From Perca fluviatilis (Eukaryota > Chordata > Actinopteri > Perciformes > Percidae): a stretch of DNA of 64,000 nt. Positions 19,142 to 43,608 of the stretch are shown here, in pieces. The notes under the pieces were generated by a model that ran no database searches, was not told the DNA's origin, and saw nothing but the letters and a program-made list of their open reading frames with translations. The DNA lies in assembly GCF_010015445.1 (NCBI RefSeq), contig NC_053119.1, forward strand, positions 10,881,550-10,945,549. Reading direction: 5' to 3'. A program made the translations under genes and the position numbers. How positions within the stretch are numbered: position 1 is the first letter of the stretch; every line of letters begins with the position of its first letter.

Positions 19142-19777
19142 CAAAAGACAAAATAGGAGGGTGTGTAATGAGAATACATGGGGCACAAACTGGGGCTAAA
19201 GCTTATCTAGTTTCATACATCATGTATACATTTTAATGCAATGTAACAGTAAGTGGCGCTTCTTTTTAAGCCTGACCATCTCACACTAACAATTATTCAG
19301 CTTATGATCTTTGAAAACAAAAACAAACTCTTACCCGTTTGTTTCTTTGTAAGGAGCAAAGAGAAAAGCGAGGCCGTCCCCCTCTATAGCTCGTCAATAA
19401 CTCCGAGTCAGCCTGACAGGTTGATTATTGCGCAGAGGAGTAGGAGAGAAGGCGTTTTTCTCAGCCAGCTGGCAGCTACCCTTTTGTGACATTCAACATA
19501 CAGGCTGCTTCTTAGCTTTGACACGTCGGGAGAGACAGTGTCAAAGGGTTAAACAGGGCATTTCCACATCTATGGCTAGAGTGATTTTTAGGCTAAATAA
19601 AGCTAACAAAAAAAATAAAATAAAAAAACACTCTAGAGCCAACAACCCTAGAGTGATTGATGTGCTGGAATGATGCCTTATATCAGGAAGAAGTGTAAAG
19701 AAATGCTTACATGTGCTTTAATGTTAAATGTAACAGATCAGGCTTTCACCCATCCATATTATAATGAAAAAATACAT

Positions 19778-19783
19778 TTTATT
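19778..19783 (-). terminator. oaz2: oaz2 proximal polyadenylation signal candidate
   Basis: AATAAA on the minus strand, about 600 nt after the stop codon at 20382. A second signal sits at 17902-17907. Which one is used cannot be told from sequence. Confidence 0.5.
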
Positions 19784-20381
19784 GACCATACCAAACCCAT
19801 AATTTCCTCTTTTCTCAACCAAACACATCTTACATGATATAAAGCACACAAAAACAATCCAAAGTCTCTTTTGTTTTTTTATAAAAAGGTTGATGCTGTC
19901 AGAGGAGAGATGTGCTGAATTTTAATGTAAAACACCACCTTCCCCTGAATGTCAAACTGTCTGTTTGTCTTGTTGGCAGCACAAAAAAAAAAAAAATAAA
20001 AAAAATGATGTGGCCAAGAGAGAAACAACTACGCAGAAAAAAAAAAAAGAAAAAAGCCAAAATCCCAAGATGCATGTGATGGCTTAGTTCAAAGTATGCC
20101 ACTCCCCGTTTATCCAATCTGCAAATATCCTCGAGGAAAGGGGGAAGGAGGGGGGTTGTCTGCCTCACATGGACATCCTACCACTCCCAAACAACCCCCT
20201 TTGAATCACAAGTCTATGGAAAAAATAAAATAAAACTGGTGACACCTTCCTGGTTTATGACAGAGCAAGAGCCAAGGCCGGTTCGATTGCTTGAGGAAGA
20301 AAACGGGTAGAAGGCGCGTTTCTATAGGGGGAGGGAGGAGGCAAGGGTGGGAGAGGGAGGTGTCAGGAGACGGTGTGGCAG

Positions 20382-31477
<11,096 letters not shown>

Positions 31478-31697
31478 GATAGCTTCGAGGAAACACGAGT
31501 CTTTAGGTCCTTTCTTACAACTAAAACAATTACTATTCGATAAAAACTCGACAGAAAATTTCACCATCCGTAAATTAAGGCAAATCCTTGTTGCGGTAGG
31601 TGTATCTAGTGTAATTGTTTGTGGGAGAGATCGTAGCTACTCCTACGCATTGCTCTGCAGCAGCACACGACTGCGGGTCACAGCGCATGAAGGGGGG

Positions 31698-31704
31698 ATT
31701 TATA
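31698..31704 (-). promoter_or_regulatory. oaz2: oaz2 TATA box
   Basis: TATAAAT on the minus strand lies about 220 nt upstream of the ATG at 31477. A start about 30 nt downstream would give a 5' UTR near 190 nt. The surrounding sequence is moderately CpG-rich and free of recognisable repeats. Confidence 0.6.
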
Positions 31705-31921
31705 GCTAGAGCAAGGCATCATGGGTAATCCATATCAGGCTGGTTTCATAAGCCTCATGAGAAAGTAAACAAACTGACAAAACAGTTAAAACATATAATT
31801 ATCAATCCCCGCAGAATTTATGTAATGATCATGTTTTATGTTAAGTGTACTGCAACTTTATTTCAACTAAATTGTAGTTTTAATTAGATTAATGTAATAT
31901 TCCAATAAACATAGGCTACCA

Positions 31922-32110
31922 GTGTTGGAAAGTACTACATAAGTACAATTTTGAGGTACTTGTACTTTACTTGAGTATTTCCATTTTCTGCAACCTTAAC
32001 ATGTACTCCACTAGATTTTAGAGGCAAAGATTTCACTTTTTACTTTACTAGTCTACATTTGTTTGATAATTTGAGTTACTTTGCAGGTTCAGATCAGATA
32101 AACAATACAA
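31922..32110 (+). mobile_element. AAGTAC-rich repeat fragment upstream of oaz2
   Basis: GTGTTGGAAAGTACTACATAAG, GGTACTTGTACTTTACTTGAG and TGTACTCCACTAGATTTTAG match the same family as 47,396-48,071. Confidence 0.6.
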
Positions 32111-32911
32111 AATACAGTCAACAATCATCAATTAAATACATGATGATGATGATTATGTATGCATGCATCAATAATCATAACCCAATATTAAAGGTCCAAT
32201 ATATAATATATTTACTGTAATAAATCCCGAAATGACCCCAATGCGTCATCAGATATTGAGGAAACATGCTAAGTTTAAATTCTATCTTTTCTGACAACAA
32301 TGCTAATTCCAGTAATTTCTCCTTTTGAATTTTCCGTTTCGTGACGGAATTTCTGTTTGTGTTTTGACCTGTCTGACCATCAACTGCCCAATTTGTCAGC
32401 CAGGCCGGGATGCCAGATATACCTGTAAACACGCAAACCCAGCGCGCTACAGCTGTAATGTTAGTTCAGCCATGAAAGCGGTAAACAAACATACAGGATC
32501 AACGAAGATAGATTCTACCTGACCTAAAAAAACGGCATGTTTCTAACAGTTGCATGACCAGAAAAAAGCTGGTCAAATCTCTAATAGATGCCGAAGGTAA
32601 ATAAATAAAAATACTGAGTAATTCTCTCAGTCTAGCTGACTTAGAGCACATTTGCCATGATAACACTGTCCTCACTTATAGTTAAACAAATTCTAAACTC
32701 AAACAGTTACTGCTGTTGGTGTTTTTGTGATGTGATTACTTGAAATGTCTGCTGAAGATCTGAGAAAGTGGAGGCCACATTAGAAGAAGACAAACATGTG
32801 TGACAATGACAGAAAGAAAAAGCAAACACTAGCAGACCTAATATTAAACACGATTGTGGCAATACATATTTTCCCATTTCTTGATGAAGGTAATAGTTTA
32901 TAATCACACTT

Positions 32912-33160
32912 TCAGCAGATTAGGATGTCTGGATTTCGGGACCCTCAAAACTGCTCCAGGGCCTAGTCCTAGCAGTACAGCAGGCCTACTGCATGTCCCT
33001 AGTGTGAACCTCAGCACCCTGGGAGAGAGGGCTTTCAGCTACACCGCCCCCAAGCTGTGGAATTCACTGGCAGACCACATCAGACACTGTGACTCAATTA
33101 CTGACTTTATAAACAGACTTAAAACACATCTTTTCAAGATGGCTTATGGACTGACTGACA
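32912..33160 (+). mobile_element. LINE 3' end, second family member
   Basis: Plus-strand frame with GERAFSYTAPKLWNSLADHI and INRLKTHLFKMAYGL, the C-terminal tail of a non-LTR polymerase. The (ATTTTTT)n and (ATT)n tracts that follow may be its 3' tail. Confidence 0.75.
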
Positions 33161-33286
33161 ATTTTTTATTTTTTATTTTTTATTTTTTATTTTTTATTTT
33201 TTATTTTTTATTTTTTATTTTTATTTATTTTTTTTTTTTTTATTTTTTTTTTTTATAAAAAAAAGTATTTAGATTTTTATTTGTTG

Positions 33287-33346
<60 letters not shown>

Positions 33347-33351
33347 TACTA
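33161..33351 (+). repeat. (ATTTTTT)n followed by (ATT)n
   Basis: A 7-bp unit array (about 33,161-33,225), T-rich DNA, then an ATT trinucleotide array (about 33,288-33,351). Confidence 0.95.
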
Positions 33352-33359
33352 TGGTTTAC

Positions 33360-33519
33360 CTTGACCTCTCCGAAGAAAAGCCTGTAGGGATCAACGTGAA
33401 CTAGGGAGAGAGCTAAAACAAGCTTAAGTCTCTCCTTGGAAGTGACCACAGAGTCCTGCTCTTCCTCTAAAACTGTCTGTCTGTCCTTCACAGTGGTCAT
33501 TTTGGCCCAGACTCTCAGC
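33360..33519 (-). other. Unidentified exon-like open frame
   Basis: On minus, acceptor CACATTCAG precedes a 160-nt segment that ends in donor AAG|GTAAAC. It is open for 53 codons in the frame LRVWAKMTTVKDRQTVLEEE ... VHVDPYRLFFGEVK. I do not recognise the protein and found no partner exon nearby. It may be a real exon, a transposon piece (a LINE tail lies next to it) or chance. Confidence 0.25.
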
Positions 33520-33551
33520 CTGAATGTGAACATAGACAGAGTTATGTAAGG

Positions 33552-35360
33552 AGGAACGGAAAAGAGTCCCTGTGCCAACCAGATTATCAGATTAGTAACA
33601 AGATAGCAGCCCAGCTACCTGATCCTGGCACATCACAGCATGTAGGCGGTCCATCTTTGCTTGGGTAAGCAGGGGACACGGGGGTCATTGCCACCCGCAA
33701 GCCACTATGAAACAGCATCCTCATCATGATGTAACAGTGAGTGAAACCAGCCGAGGGAGTCTGTGTCCAGTAAAGGACAGCAGTAGTGTCAAAAACTTTA
33801 CAGCAAGTTTAATCAGATTTAGTTCTAGTCTAGATGATCCACATCTCAACTAATGATGTTGTAATCATTAAAGATTAAGCTGTAATTAGTTTACATTTCT
33901 TTATCTTCATCGCCTGCGCTGTGAAATTTGCTCACGATAATTAAGGATAATGTTTATTTCCAGGATTCACCACCTCAGGATTTCACCACCTCACTGTGTT
34001 AACGTCATGAGAAGAGGCAGCGTCCCAAACAATCACACAAGGATGAGAACCTAACAAATTAGACATAAGGGGATGTCTTTCAGTTAGGAGACGTGGTTGG
34101 TTTGAATTCTCAAACCAATAACTGCCCTTGAGCAAGACATATAACCTCAGCTGCTCTACAAAGGCAATTGCTGATTTAGAGCGAGAGAAAGCTGTAAGGG
34201 TAGGTCAGTCTCTCGGGGCAAATGCTAAATATTTGAAAGTTGAGGCAACATCACAGTCAATTGATGCTTTTCTGAAGCAAACAAAATCAGCAGCATAGAA
34301 GTTATCTGGGCACATACATTTGTGACAAAACAGACAAACAATAAAATAAAATAATATAATAATTTCCAAAAAAAAGTTTTCTTTCCAAAGGACAGAACAA
34401 GTCCCTTTGTTTTACTGTTTGAAGCAGCGGCAGCAGACAACAAGCAATCTGAGCTGAAGCTTTAGCTCAGGTGGAAACTGAGCATCTTTAGTTTCCAGGA
34501 CAAACTGTCCCTCAGCTGCCCTTCGTGACCTCCAGCGCAGCGTCCCAGAGTCGCACATGAGATGCTGGCAGAAAAAGAAAAAGATCTCTCGTGTTTCATC
34601 CTGTCGCCTCGACGCTGTATGGGACTGACACTCGATCGTGTGAACGGCACAAGACACTTTATCTCTGCTTTAAAGATGAAATATTCAGAAGAAGCTCGTG
34701 AGGAACGAGACATCCATCCAGATGCTGGTATTAGAAATGGGCCTGGAGGAGGTGTGACATTCCATTAGCCTAATACCATTTCTGTGTAAGCATGCTACAT
34801 GTTTTTTTAAGTAAATATATGAAGTGCGGAGAAATGCCACTAAACAAAAACTACATTCATACTGCAGGCTGTAGCGCTCAAGTCAGTTTTTTGCGGTCGA
34901 TTGCGGTCATTTTGTCCGTATGTCCAAAGCTATATGGAGTCTGTTTGAATGAATTTCCAAGCTAGGATGACATTCATCCTCAAATGAACCACTAACTTCC
35001 TCAACACAGTCTGCCAGGGAAAGGAACATTTATCTCCAGTCAATTTACTTCATGTTCAAAGAGCTCTTTGCAGGTTTTTTTTTTTTCTTAATTTGATTGC
35101 TGCTGATTTAGTAATGCCTATTTAATGTTACAGAGAAATACTTGGGATTTGAAACAGTGGGGTCAAAAACCTGGGAGCCGGTAGCACCAGCTGTTTGTAA
35201 GTTCAAACTTATAGCCATAGTTTTAACGCAAGTGTTTACTGTTGAGATTGAAGTTTCTTTTAACAATACAGGTTGCACCACACCAGTATTTAGATAAGTT
35301 GTTACTAAATATTTACGCATACTGCCAGGTGTAACTGTCATGGAACCCACTGCAGTTCTA
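33552..35360. other. Intergenic, no gene identified
   Basis: A GC-richer island at 34,430-34,760 has several overlapping open frames but no family I recognise and no clear splice structure. Confidence 0.4.
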
Positions 35361-35462
35361 GGCAAGACCCGCCCTTCATTAGCATTCGCGTGCTACGATC
35401 GGCACGGGGTTACCCCCGCACAAGGTAATGGAACCGGGCTGCTTCGTAGGGCGGGTTTTGCC
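35361..35462. repeat. Short inverted-repeat element
   Basis: GGCAAGACCCGCCC at the left mirrors GGGCGGGTTTTGCC at the right, about 100 bp apart. The CpG-rich interior lies in AT-rich surroundings. Probably a small MITE. Confidence 0.55.
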
Positions 35463-35864
35463 AAGAAGCCAGGTGGGATCCATAATAATGCGTCACGTAG
35501 CTAACCGAACCAACTGAAAAAGCTAACGTTAGCTGTTCTAATATATGACCCGTTTAGTAGTAAAAGAGTCATAAGAACACAATCAACATATCTGACCTGA
35601 ACCCTTATAAATTCTGTTCAATATTAATTTTAATCTACATTTTCATAAAACTAACACAACATACAAGCACAAATTCTTATGCCAATAACATTTGCCTAAA
35701 AAACGTCAGTTAGGTTAGCTTACATTTAATTGGACATTTGCCACTTCTAAACTGTGTGAATACTGCTTACTCTGAGACACACTTATGCAAACATAAATAA
35801 AATAAAAAAGTAATACCTAGATTTGAGATTTTCTGCCTTTATAGTTTTTGGAAGTTTTGCTGCT

Positions 35865-35990
35865 AGGCCCCAGGTAGCTCACAGGGTAGAGCGCATAGGC
35901 TACTGTTAACTCAGAGTCTTTACCGCCTGGGGTTGGAGTCTGGCCCAGGGCCCTTTGCTACAGGGCTTCACCTTTCCTCTGTCACTACAG
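35865..35990 (+). mobile_element. tRNA-derived SINE fragment, family C
   Basis: CAGGTAGCTCACAGGGTAGAGCG resembles a pol III A box, and GGGGTTGGAGTCTGG a degenerate B box. The body (GGCCCTTTGCT) resembles the SINE in ppib intron 3. Confidence 0.55.
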
Positions 35991-38990
35991 TATCTAAGAT
36001 TTTGGAAAACATCTTACCTGTCCTGAAAAATTTAAATATCACATTTCCTTGTATAACTTGTGTGTAGGGTTAGGCAGGTTGGGTTAGGGTTAGGCTTGTC
36101 TGTGTTCTATGACAATTCCTGAACAAACTCTTGATCTAAAGTTTCCATTGTTCCTCTCTGACGGTGTCCAATATTCTGTGTGGGGAAAGGTTAATATACT
36201 TGTGCAGGTAATCCCAACAAACACAAGAACACACTAAACTTCATGTCCAGAAGTCCTATATTTTCCCGCTTTCTGTTTTAATGTCTAAATATATCGACAA
36301 CTGTGCTGGACTTGACTAAAATAGTTGTTGTGGATAAGAGCAGCCCATCGCTCTTTGCCATATCGTCAGTGGAAGTCGATGATGATGATTGTTGTGGGCG
36401 AGGTCCTAGTCAACAATGGAGCCAAGCGTGTAGGCGTCCACAGGAAGGACAAGGTGTCTGCTTTTGTTCTTCAGATGATTTGAGGTTGTTTACATGTACT
36501 TAGTCACATGGTGGACGCTGTTACACAGAGCAAAGAGTGTGTTGTTTTGGGGGCTGATCTACAGGGTGCTTGTACAGTATACTGAATGTGGCTTTCCGCT
36601 CCAACTGCTACCCCACATCCTGAAATAATAATGCAAATCCTCACTATACACGATGTCCTGATACTTGAACCAAATTGGGAGACGTGCTTTTAAGTTTTTG
36701 CCTAACTTGATCAGACAGATTGCTTCTTTTATTAATGGTGTATAATATGTGATGGGCGTCGTTGAATTTTTTTCACTGGCCTGTAATTACACCAATTCAG
36801 TGTGCCGATCGTCATCCTTCATCTTGTTCTTATTCTTGTTACGTGTGAATGATAATCACAACCCAAATGCAGACAGACTGTCAGAGACCAAGCAGTAAAG
36901 CAATGAGGAAAAACAGGAGTTTGTTGAAAAGCGGGTTTTTATTTAAAATTAAAAAATACAAAAACCAATATAAACCAAGAACTTAAGATGTAGGCCTATA
37001 ACAGAGGTCAACACAATATAATTATAACAGACCACGCTACAAACTCAACAAAAATGATCCCCTTGATTGAGGGAAAAACAGGGGACATATATACCCACAT
37101 GGCCAAACCAAATTACACACACGGGGAAAACTAAAATGGACATAATTGCAACTAATACAAATACACCCAACCTAAACCTAAATCCCCCCTCCAGCATGGT
37201 AGTCGATGGTACGGCCCAATTGACAGGCCATAGTATATAACAGTCCTTCACCCTTGGCCATACCTTTTCTGTACTGGGAAGGACCTCACCACCAGCATGG
37301 TAACAAAGATTAAAAAAAAAATATAAATAAGATTAATAGAACAGAAAACCTTACAAAGTAGGAAGGAGTGCACTCCATTTAAACCATGTAAAGCTAAAGG
37401 AAATAAATGTGGATTATGAATTAACCAAACAGTGTAATGTTTTTGTTTGTTTTGATGCCTGAATTGTTTGGGGTGTGGCTGACTGCACAATAAATGAATG
37501 TGTACTATGTGAATTTGCATGGGGTGAAATTGTGTACCATACTACCATTGCTGGCTGCTCTGCGTCTGTGTGTGGCCTAGGCCATCACACAGACGCAGAG
37601 CCAGGAGTGTGAATGAAACCAGGTTTATTAGAAAGTACTCAAGTAGCAAGTCCAGGTTTCCAAGGGGAAAGCAGGTCAGGGGAATTCGAGAAGAGGCCGG
37701 ATGCGGGGAATGGTGGTGGTTCAGTTCAGTGTATGGTAGAAAAACAGTTGTCAGTATAGTCCCACGCGATGTGCGGCATGAGTGGAAAAGGAAGCCCGTA
37801 CATGAAGCAGAGGTTGATTGAGGCAGAAGAAATCTGTGACCCATCACAATGGGTTACAATGGGTATACTTTGACTTCGTGGGAAAAATCGAACCCAGGCC
37901 AACGCCTTACTAAAAACTATATAAGAAGAGCGTTCTTTTCACTGTTTGCTGTTACTGGTCATTTAAGACCATTGCATGAAAAATGACAGATTTAGGAACA
38001 TTAAAAAGTTATATAGTCATTTTAAGGAGTAACGTTAGCTACAGGCTAACTCGCAGTTGTTTTTTAGGATAACTAGCAAACAAGGAAATGTTTTGTTAAA
38101 TGAAAGCTGCACTGTTTTATAGAACATTGCAGAGGCTAATGGTTGCAGAGTGGTGGAGGAAATATCGGTCCAGTCCCGTCGCTCCCACAAGTGTCACCTT
38201 GTTTTCCTCAGGAAGTTGCCCTCACATGATAATAACTCAACACGTGCAGAGTTTGAGCCATGCTGTACTCTCTCTGCGGTCATACTCAGCACCTCTTATA
38301 AGCTGATTGTCTCACTGTGTAATGCGGCTCTCCAGGAGTTTGTCTCTCAGGTAGAGCTGCCTGTCCTGCAGCTGATCTGATCTTCAGACACATAATCTCT
38401 GTCTCACCACAATTAATTCAATCAATTAATGAACGTCTGCAGCAATAATCAGTTACAGGCAGTTTGGACAGGGTAAGCTTTAAGGGACTCTAATTTACTT
38501 CCAACAAATGATCTGAGACTCTACCGTATGTCTGTCGGCGTTTGGTGTTTTTTGCCCCCAACGTCCCCTTCCAGGCAGCGCGGCAATGGTTATGTTTAGT
38601 TGCCTGGAAGGCGCCGTTAGAGGCAAAAACTACCATCAAGCGTGGTATCTTAGGCGACATTAAATCCGATTGTGATATTATTTTAGGTCAATATTTTTTC
38701 AATAAAACAAAACATTTAAATCAAACAGAGGCTATTATTTATGGCATGAGACCATCATGTGGAGATGTATCATGTAACAGAAAATATAACTGAGTTAAAT
38801 GAATAAATATATTTATTGAAAAAAGTAAAATTTTAAGGGGTAAGCTCATACCTTAATTGTGAATTTCAACGGGATCAACAAAATTCTTATTATCCATAAT
38901 ATTGCATCATCATTTTTTGTTGATTATATTTTGTATTAATAATCTCTGAATCTCCAAAGGAACTACTAATTAAAGGCATTAGATCAATTT
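35991..38990. other. Intergenic, no gene identified
   Basis: Contains TTTATT-rich tracts and unresolved repeats (36,850-37,260 and 37,560-37,850 look like dispersed repeats). A CTTCCAGGCAGC / GTTGCCTGGAAG hairpin lies at about 38,570-38,614. No coding exon recognised. Confidence 0.4.
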
Positions 38991-38999
38991 AGTGGCATA

Positions 39000-39143
39000 A
39001 AAAGTACAATATTTTCCTCCGATTTGTGACGTTTAAAGTAGCAGAAAATGGAAATGCTTATAAGATAAGTACAAGTACTTCAAAATTGTACTTAAGTACA
39101 CTACTTGAGTAACGTTACGTATGACGTTACTTTCCACCATTGT
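39000..39143 (-). mobile_element. AAGTAC-rich repeat fragment
   Basis: GTACAAGTACTTCAAAATTG, CACTACTTGAGTAACG and the terminal TTACTTTCCACCATTG match one end of the 47,396 element. Confidence 0.6.
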
Positions 39144-42026
39144 CAAGTTGGAAGTTAGATGTTTCATAAGAATTGTAAATAATGGACCCAAGCAAGAGAA
39201 GCTATTGCTGTAACAACAGCTAATGGGGACGACAACAGGAAAACCAAGGGCTGGCATCATCCACGACAGAAGGCATGTTCACTTATTTGTATGAACTCCC
39301 CACCTGTTAAACCAGTTGTCCCATAGAACAGTAGCAGTGTTTTGAATGAATGGCTCACTATCAGACTGGATATGCTGATTCCAACAGAGCTACTCTGTTC
39401 TAAAAGAAGCCTAGCATGTTGCCCCTCAGCTCTGCGCTTTATTGCATAAGTCCTGCTGTCCCATGTCCTTCCACCATCCTGTATATGTGCACCACAGAGG
39501 AACGATCTGAAAGGACCGTGAAGACTTTTAGTGTTAATATCACAAGTTATAGTATCTTCCTTCAGTATGTGCACCCATAAATGTTAAATTAAAATGCACT
39601 TACTTTTGCTCCTTCATGAATACATATAGACTTGATTTTCTTTATTTCTCTCAACACACAAATAAATCAAAATGATTGAAAATCTGGCACCAGGTCCATA
39701 GCTTGAGGAGCTATAGTAAGAATGAATTTTTTTATACTCTTACAGAACCCCCCCCTCAATTAGCTAGTCTGCATAACCCAGTGCAACTGCTATCACCCAG
39801 CTACATGAGACGAGCAGGAATGCAGCAGCACTTTTATTGTCTCTAGCGGAGCACTTAACAGTGTCCCCACGCCACAGCTTTTATCTTGTGCCCAAAAATA
39901 TGCATCCAAGCCGGGGACTTTAATTAGCCAAGTACCCTGGACTGAGTGTACAGAGCATTAAGGCCACCTGGTCTGCACAGAGCAAGCGGAAAGCTATTAT
40001 CCCCTGTGATTTTTACTTATTAACTACACTTTCATTTTAATCCTAAGGCTGAGATGAAAGATGATGTAAAGAAGATGAGGTAAAGATGGATTTTACAGCC
40101 TTAAGACAATTTCTTTAAAGTGAAAAATGCAGTATGGTTAAAGGTTTTGAAGACTTTCTAGTTTTGGTGGCTCAACAATATATGGTACAATAAGCTGTAA
40201 GCAAGCACAAACAAGGGCTATTTATGTACTAAAGTATTTCCATAATCTATAGCAAATAGAGAAAAATAGTCAAAATATTTAATAAGTAATGCTATTTTTG
40301 GGATTAAAGAACATTTTTTAACAAAGTGAAGTGAATATTTTCCCTTTTCAGGCTTCATTTGAATGAAGTTTAGAAGCCTGAAGAGTTTAAATGCTAATAT
40401 TTACTTATTAGCACCAATTCAAAGGCTAAGGCTGGTGGGAATGTCATTAGTTTCGCAGGTATTCTGTCATAAACCAAATTATTGAACAAATGTCAATTTT
40501 GACCTGATGATCAGGAGATCGGCAACGTCAGTAGGCTGAGTCCTCTGGGTACTATGAATGTCTGAACAAAAACAGCTGTTGTGATATTTCTGTCTGGACC
40601 AAAGTGGTGAGCCCCAAACCGCTGGCGGGGCTAAAAAAGCAAAGATTAAAGAAAATCTACAAAGAACAAAATCACTTTAGCAGATTGATCTATTCTTGTT
40701 CTTTCCTATCTTGTCCATCATTTTGTGACCCCTCAGAATTCTCTGGAAACCACTTAAGGGGTCTTGACCCCCAGGTTGGAAACCACCGTCTTACTGTATT
40801 AGAGAGGAAGCGCTGTGCTGCTCTCTAACCTCTAACCCTGACCTAACTCCTTCTCTTTTCTGGAGAAAATGTGACTTTTTCACTGATTATGAAGATATTT
40901 CCTATTTTTCGGTCCTTATAAGTACATTAATGTCTCACAAGGTTAAAGCATGCGCACGCACACAACTTAGATTTACTGGTGATGAGCTTCAGAGAAGACA
41001 CGTGCTCTTTCACGTAATTCTCATTTAAGACAATAGAAACCCAGCAGAGCTGGCCTAAATTAGCACGCACTCTCAGTGGCCTTGTTGCACCGTCTTCCTG
41101 TTCAGAGCGGTGAGCAAGCAGTAACTCTGGAGGAAGGGCAGGAGATCGTGGGAACCTGGCATGTCACTGCCGCCTCGGCCACGTCCAGAAAGAAAGCTCC
41201 TTCCAGAGAACAACATGACAAACTCTGCAAGCAGCAAAGGAGGGGGAAAGAATCTGAGAGAGGAAACTGGAGAACAATGAAGAAATGGTTGTGACACCAC
41301 ACGCTCGGCTATAGGTCTGGGTGGGAACCCAAAAGTCTGTTGTACTGGAGTCAGAGCCCGACTTTCTAAAACTCATTGACAAAAACACAAGGCCCAGTTC
41401 CCACAGCGACCTTTCCCACGCTGCTGCTCATATTGTATATTTATACTTCTCTTGTCGAACTGTTTCCCCTCTGATTTGTACACTGCATGTTTGTGTTTCC
41501 TTATCTTTGTGGACGTGCTTCGGCTGTTGTTATGTTGAACTTGATCCCGGCTTTATTCAGGCCTTTCAGAGGTTTCTTTTAAGCTGTTAGTTGTACTGTT
41601 TTGTGAGTATGCATCGGTCGCTTTCCTTCTAAACAGACTTGTTTGACCTGTTTGTTTGTATTTTTACATGATTGTTTCATATTCCTGATATTTCAAGTAT
41701 GTCAGCATAACAAGTTTGGGAAGTTAAAGTATGTGGCTGTTAACATGCTATATGTTTTCTTATGGTCTACAAAACCCCATGAAAAGACCAAAACCAACAA
41801 TGAATTGATTAAAATATTGCCAAACCATGAAGTCCATGCAACTCTCTGCACACATCTGAGATAGGTTTGTATTCGGGGCATTGATAATAAATTGCAAAAG
41901 CACTGAGAAGGCCCCCAGGCGCACAGCAAGCACCTTCAGTAATATGAAATCCTGCCAAACACAGTAGCCGGGCGAGTACAGTGACGACTTCAGACGTATT
42001 CTGCAGAGGCCGGAAGCTGCCATGAC
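39144..42026. other. Intergenic, no gene identified
   Basis: No recognisable protein family. GGAAACCACTTAAGGGG near 40,743 is a possible hAT end. Confidence 0.4.
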
Positions 42027-42066
42027 ATCCATCTCTGCAGCACTCCACCATACAGGTCTTTGCTAT
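42027..42066 (+). mobile_element. Small Tc1-like transposase fragment
   Basis: CATCTCTGCAGCACTCCACC followed by CAGGTCTTTGCTAT matches the conserved Tc1 transposase coding segment. About 40 bp survives. Confidence 0.5.
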
Positions 42067-42828
42067 AAAGAGAGTGAGAGAGGCTGAAAGGAACCAGAGC
42101 TCACGTGACAAAGATACAAATGTCAACACAGCAATGATGCAAAACGCAAAGAAAGACAACACTGAAGCCTCTCAGTGTCCTGGAGCAGCCAATGTTTGGG
42201 CTTGAACTCCGTCGTCAAAAATGTGTAGAGACCTGGACATCGCAGTTTGCACAATTTAAAGATTTAAAAGGGACATTTAATATATTTTAAAGCAGCATTG
42301 ATCATCTTTTTTGGGGGGGGGGGTAAAACTCCAGAATTAGCCAAAAGTCATACACACCTTTTTAAGTTGTTAGCAAGCAACTATTTAGCTATTTACATAT
42401 TCAGCAGATATGGAGCAACATTACCATTAATATGGAGTTTTGTTTGTTGCCAAGCAACAAATATACTGTAAGTCTGATTTTCACTCTTATTTTAGCTCTG
42501 CTTTGGTCTCCACCGACTCCTGAGGGGAAAAAAGCTAAATGCTCCACCATGTTTTACCACTAACTATGTCTGTCTGCTGTTTGGTGCTGGGCAGATAGTG
42601 TACAGTTGGTTTTCAGAACTTTTCGCTAAAAACAGCAACCAGAACGAGGTTGATCAATGAGGTTGAATCATGTTCAGTGTTGTGGGCCCTTAAAGGGGAG
42701 CTGTTTTTTGGCTGCAGAGGGAGACATCTGATAATTTGCCTCAAGTGATGTCAATTGAAGCAGCATTAGTTGGGCTGAAGACTACAAGTTTGAAAATGAA
42801 ATAAATCTTGGTGTGTGAAATTAGAAAG

Positions 42829-43156
42829 AAGTGAGTTTACCAGACCTTGGTAGCCCTTTCCTTGTTTACGTAGCTGCCTCTAGCACAGTAAAAACAAATC
42901 TCTGACCAAGCTGCATTGTGGGTAATGTAGGAGCCAGATTAAGTAAGCACAATGTGTGGAATAAGAAAGAAGATATCTCTAGCTGATTGTGATCCTTTAA
43001 CTCTCCATCATGAGTTTAATAGTGTTAAAAGAGTGCAATGCTACATCCGTGGAGTGTTCTTTTAAGACCACAACAACAAGCTGAAAGACACTAAAAGGTT
43101 GCAACTGCAGAGTCTGGCGATAATTCTCTGTGGGTTTGTATTCATTTGACCCATTG
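42829..43156 (+). repeat. 340-bp repeat next to MITE copy D
   Basis: Near-identical to 20,769-21,109 except for a short deletion (GTTTACGTAGCTGCC here against GTTTACGTGAGGCTATCTG there). Confidence 0.85.
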
Positions 43157-43608
43157 TTAAAGGTCCAATGACATGGTGCTCTTTGGATGCTTTTATATAG
43201 ACCTTAATGGTCCCCTAACACTGTATCTGAAGTCTCTTTTATATAGACCTTAGTGGTCCCCTAATACTGTATCTGAAGTCTCTTTTATATAGACCTTAGT
43301 GGTCCCCTAATACTGTATCTGAAGTCTCTTTTATATAGACCTTAGTGGTCCCCTAATACTGTATCTGAAGTCTCTTTTATATAGACCTTAGTGGTCCCCT
43401 AATACTGTATCTGAAGTCTCTTTCCCGAAATTCAGACTTGGTGCAGAATTACAGCCACTAGAGCCAGTCCCACAATTTCCTTAGTATGTGCCAATTCTGT
43501 CTGTAGCTATTGAGGAGGAGAGAGAGAGGGGGCAAGGTGGAGAGTGGGGGTGTGGCCTAAAAATAAATAAATAAATAAAGTGACATTTTCATGCCATGGG
43601 ACCTTTAA
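43157..43608 (-). mobile_element. piggyBac-like MITE, copy D, with five 46-bp units
   Basis: TTAA at 43157-43160 and 43605-43608. The internal array at 43189-43418 has five units (four in copy B). A stretch near the right end present in other copies is deleted here. Confidence 0.9.
43189..43418 (+). repeat. 46-bp minisatellite, 5 units
   Basis: Units start at 43189, 43235, 43281, 43327 and 43373, with the same core as the array at 21142. Confidence 0.9.

Noticed and set aside
32187..32530. Possible TTAA MITE starting ATTAAAGGTCCAATATA
   Set aside because: Only one end is recognisable; the matching right end could not be located.
34412..34768. Overlapping open frames in a GC-richer island
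   Set aside because: No family recognised, no consistent splice sites, and frames on both strands; likely composition-driven.
36066..36095. GGGTTAGGGTTAGG, telomere-like
   Set aside because: Only about two units; too short to call an interstitial telomeric repeat.
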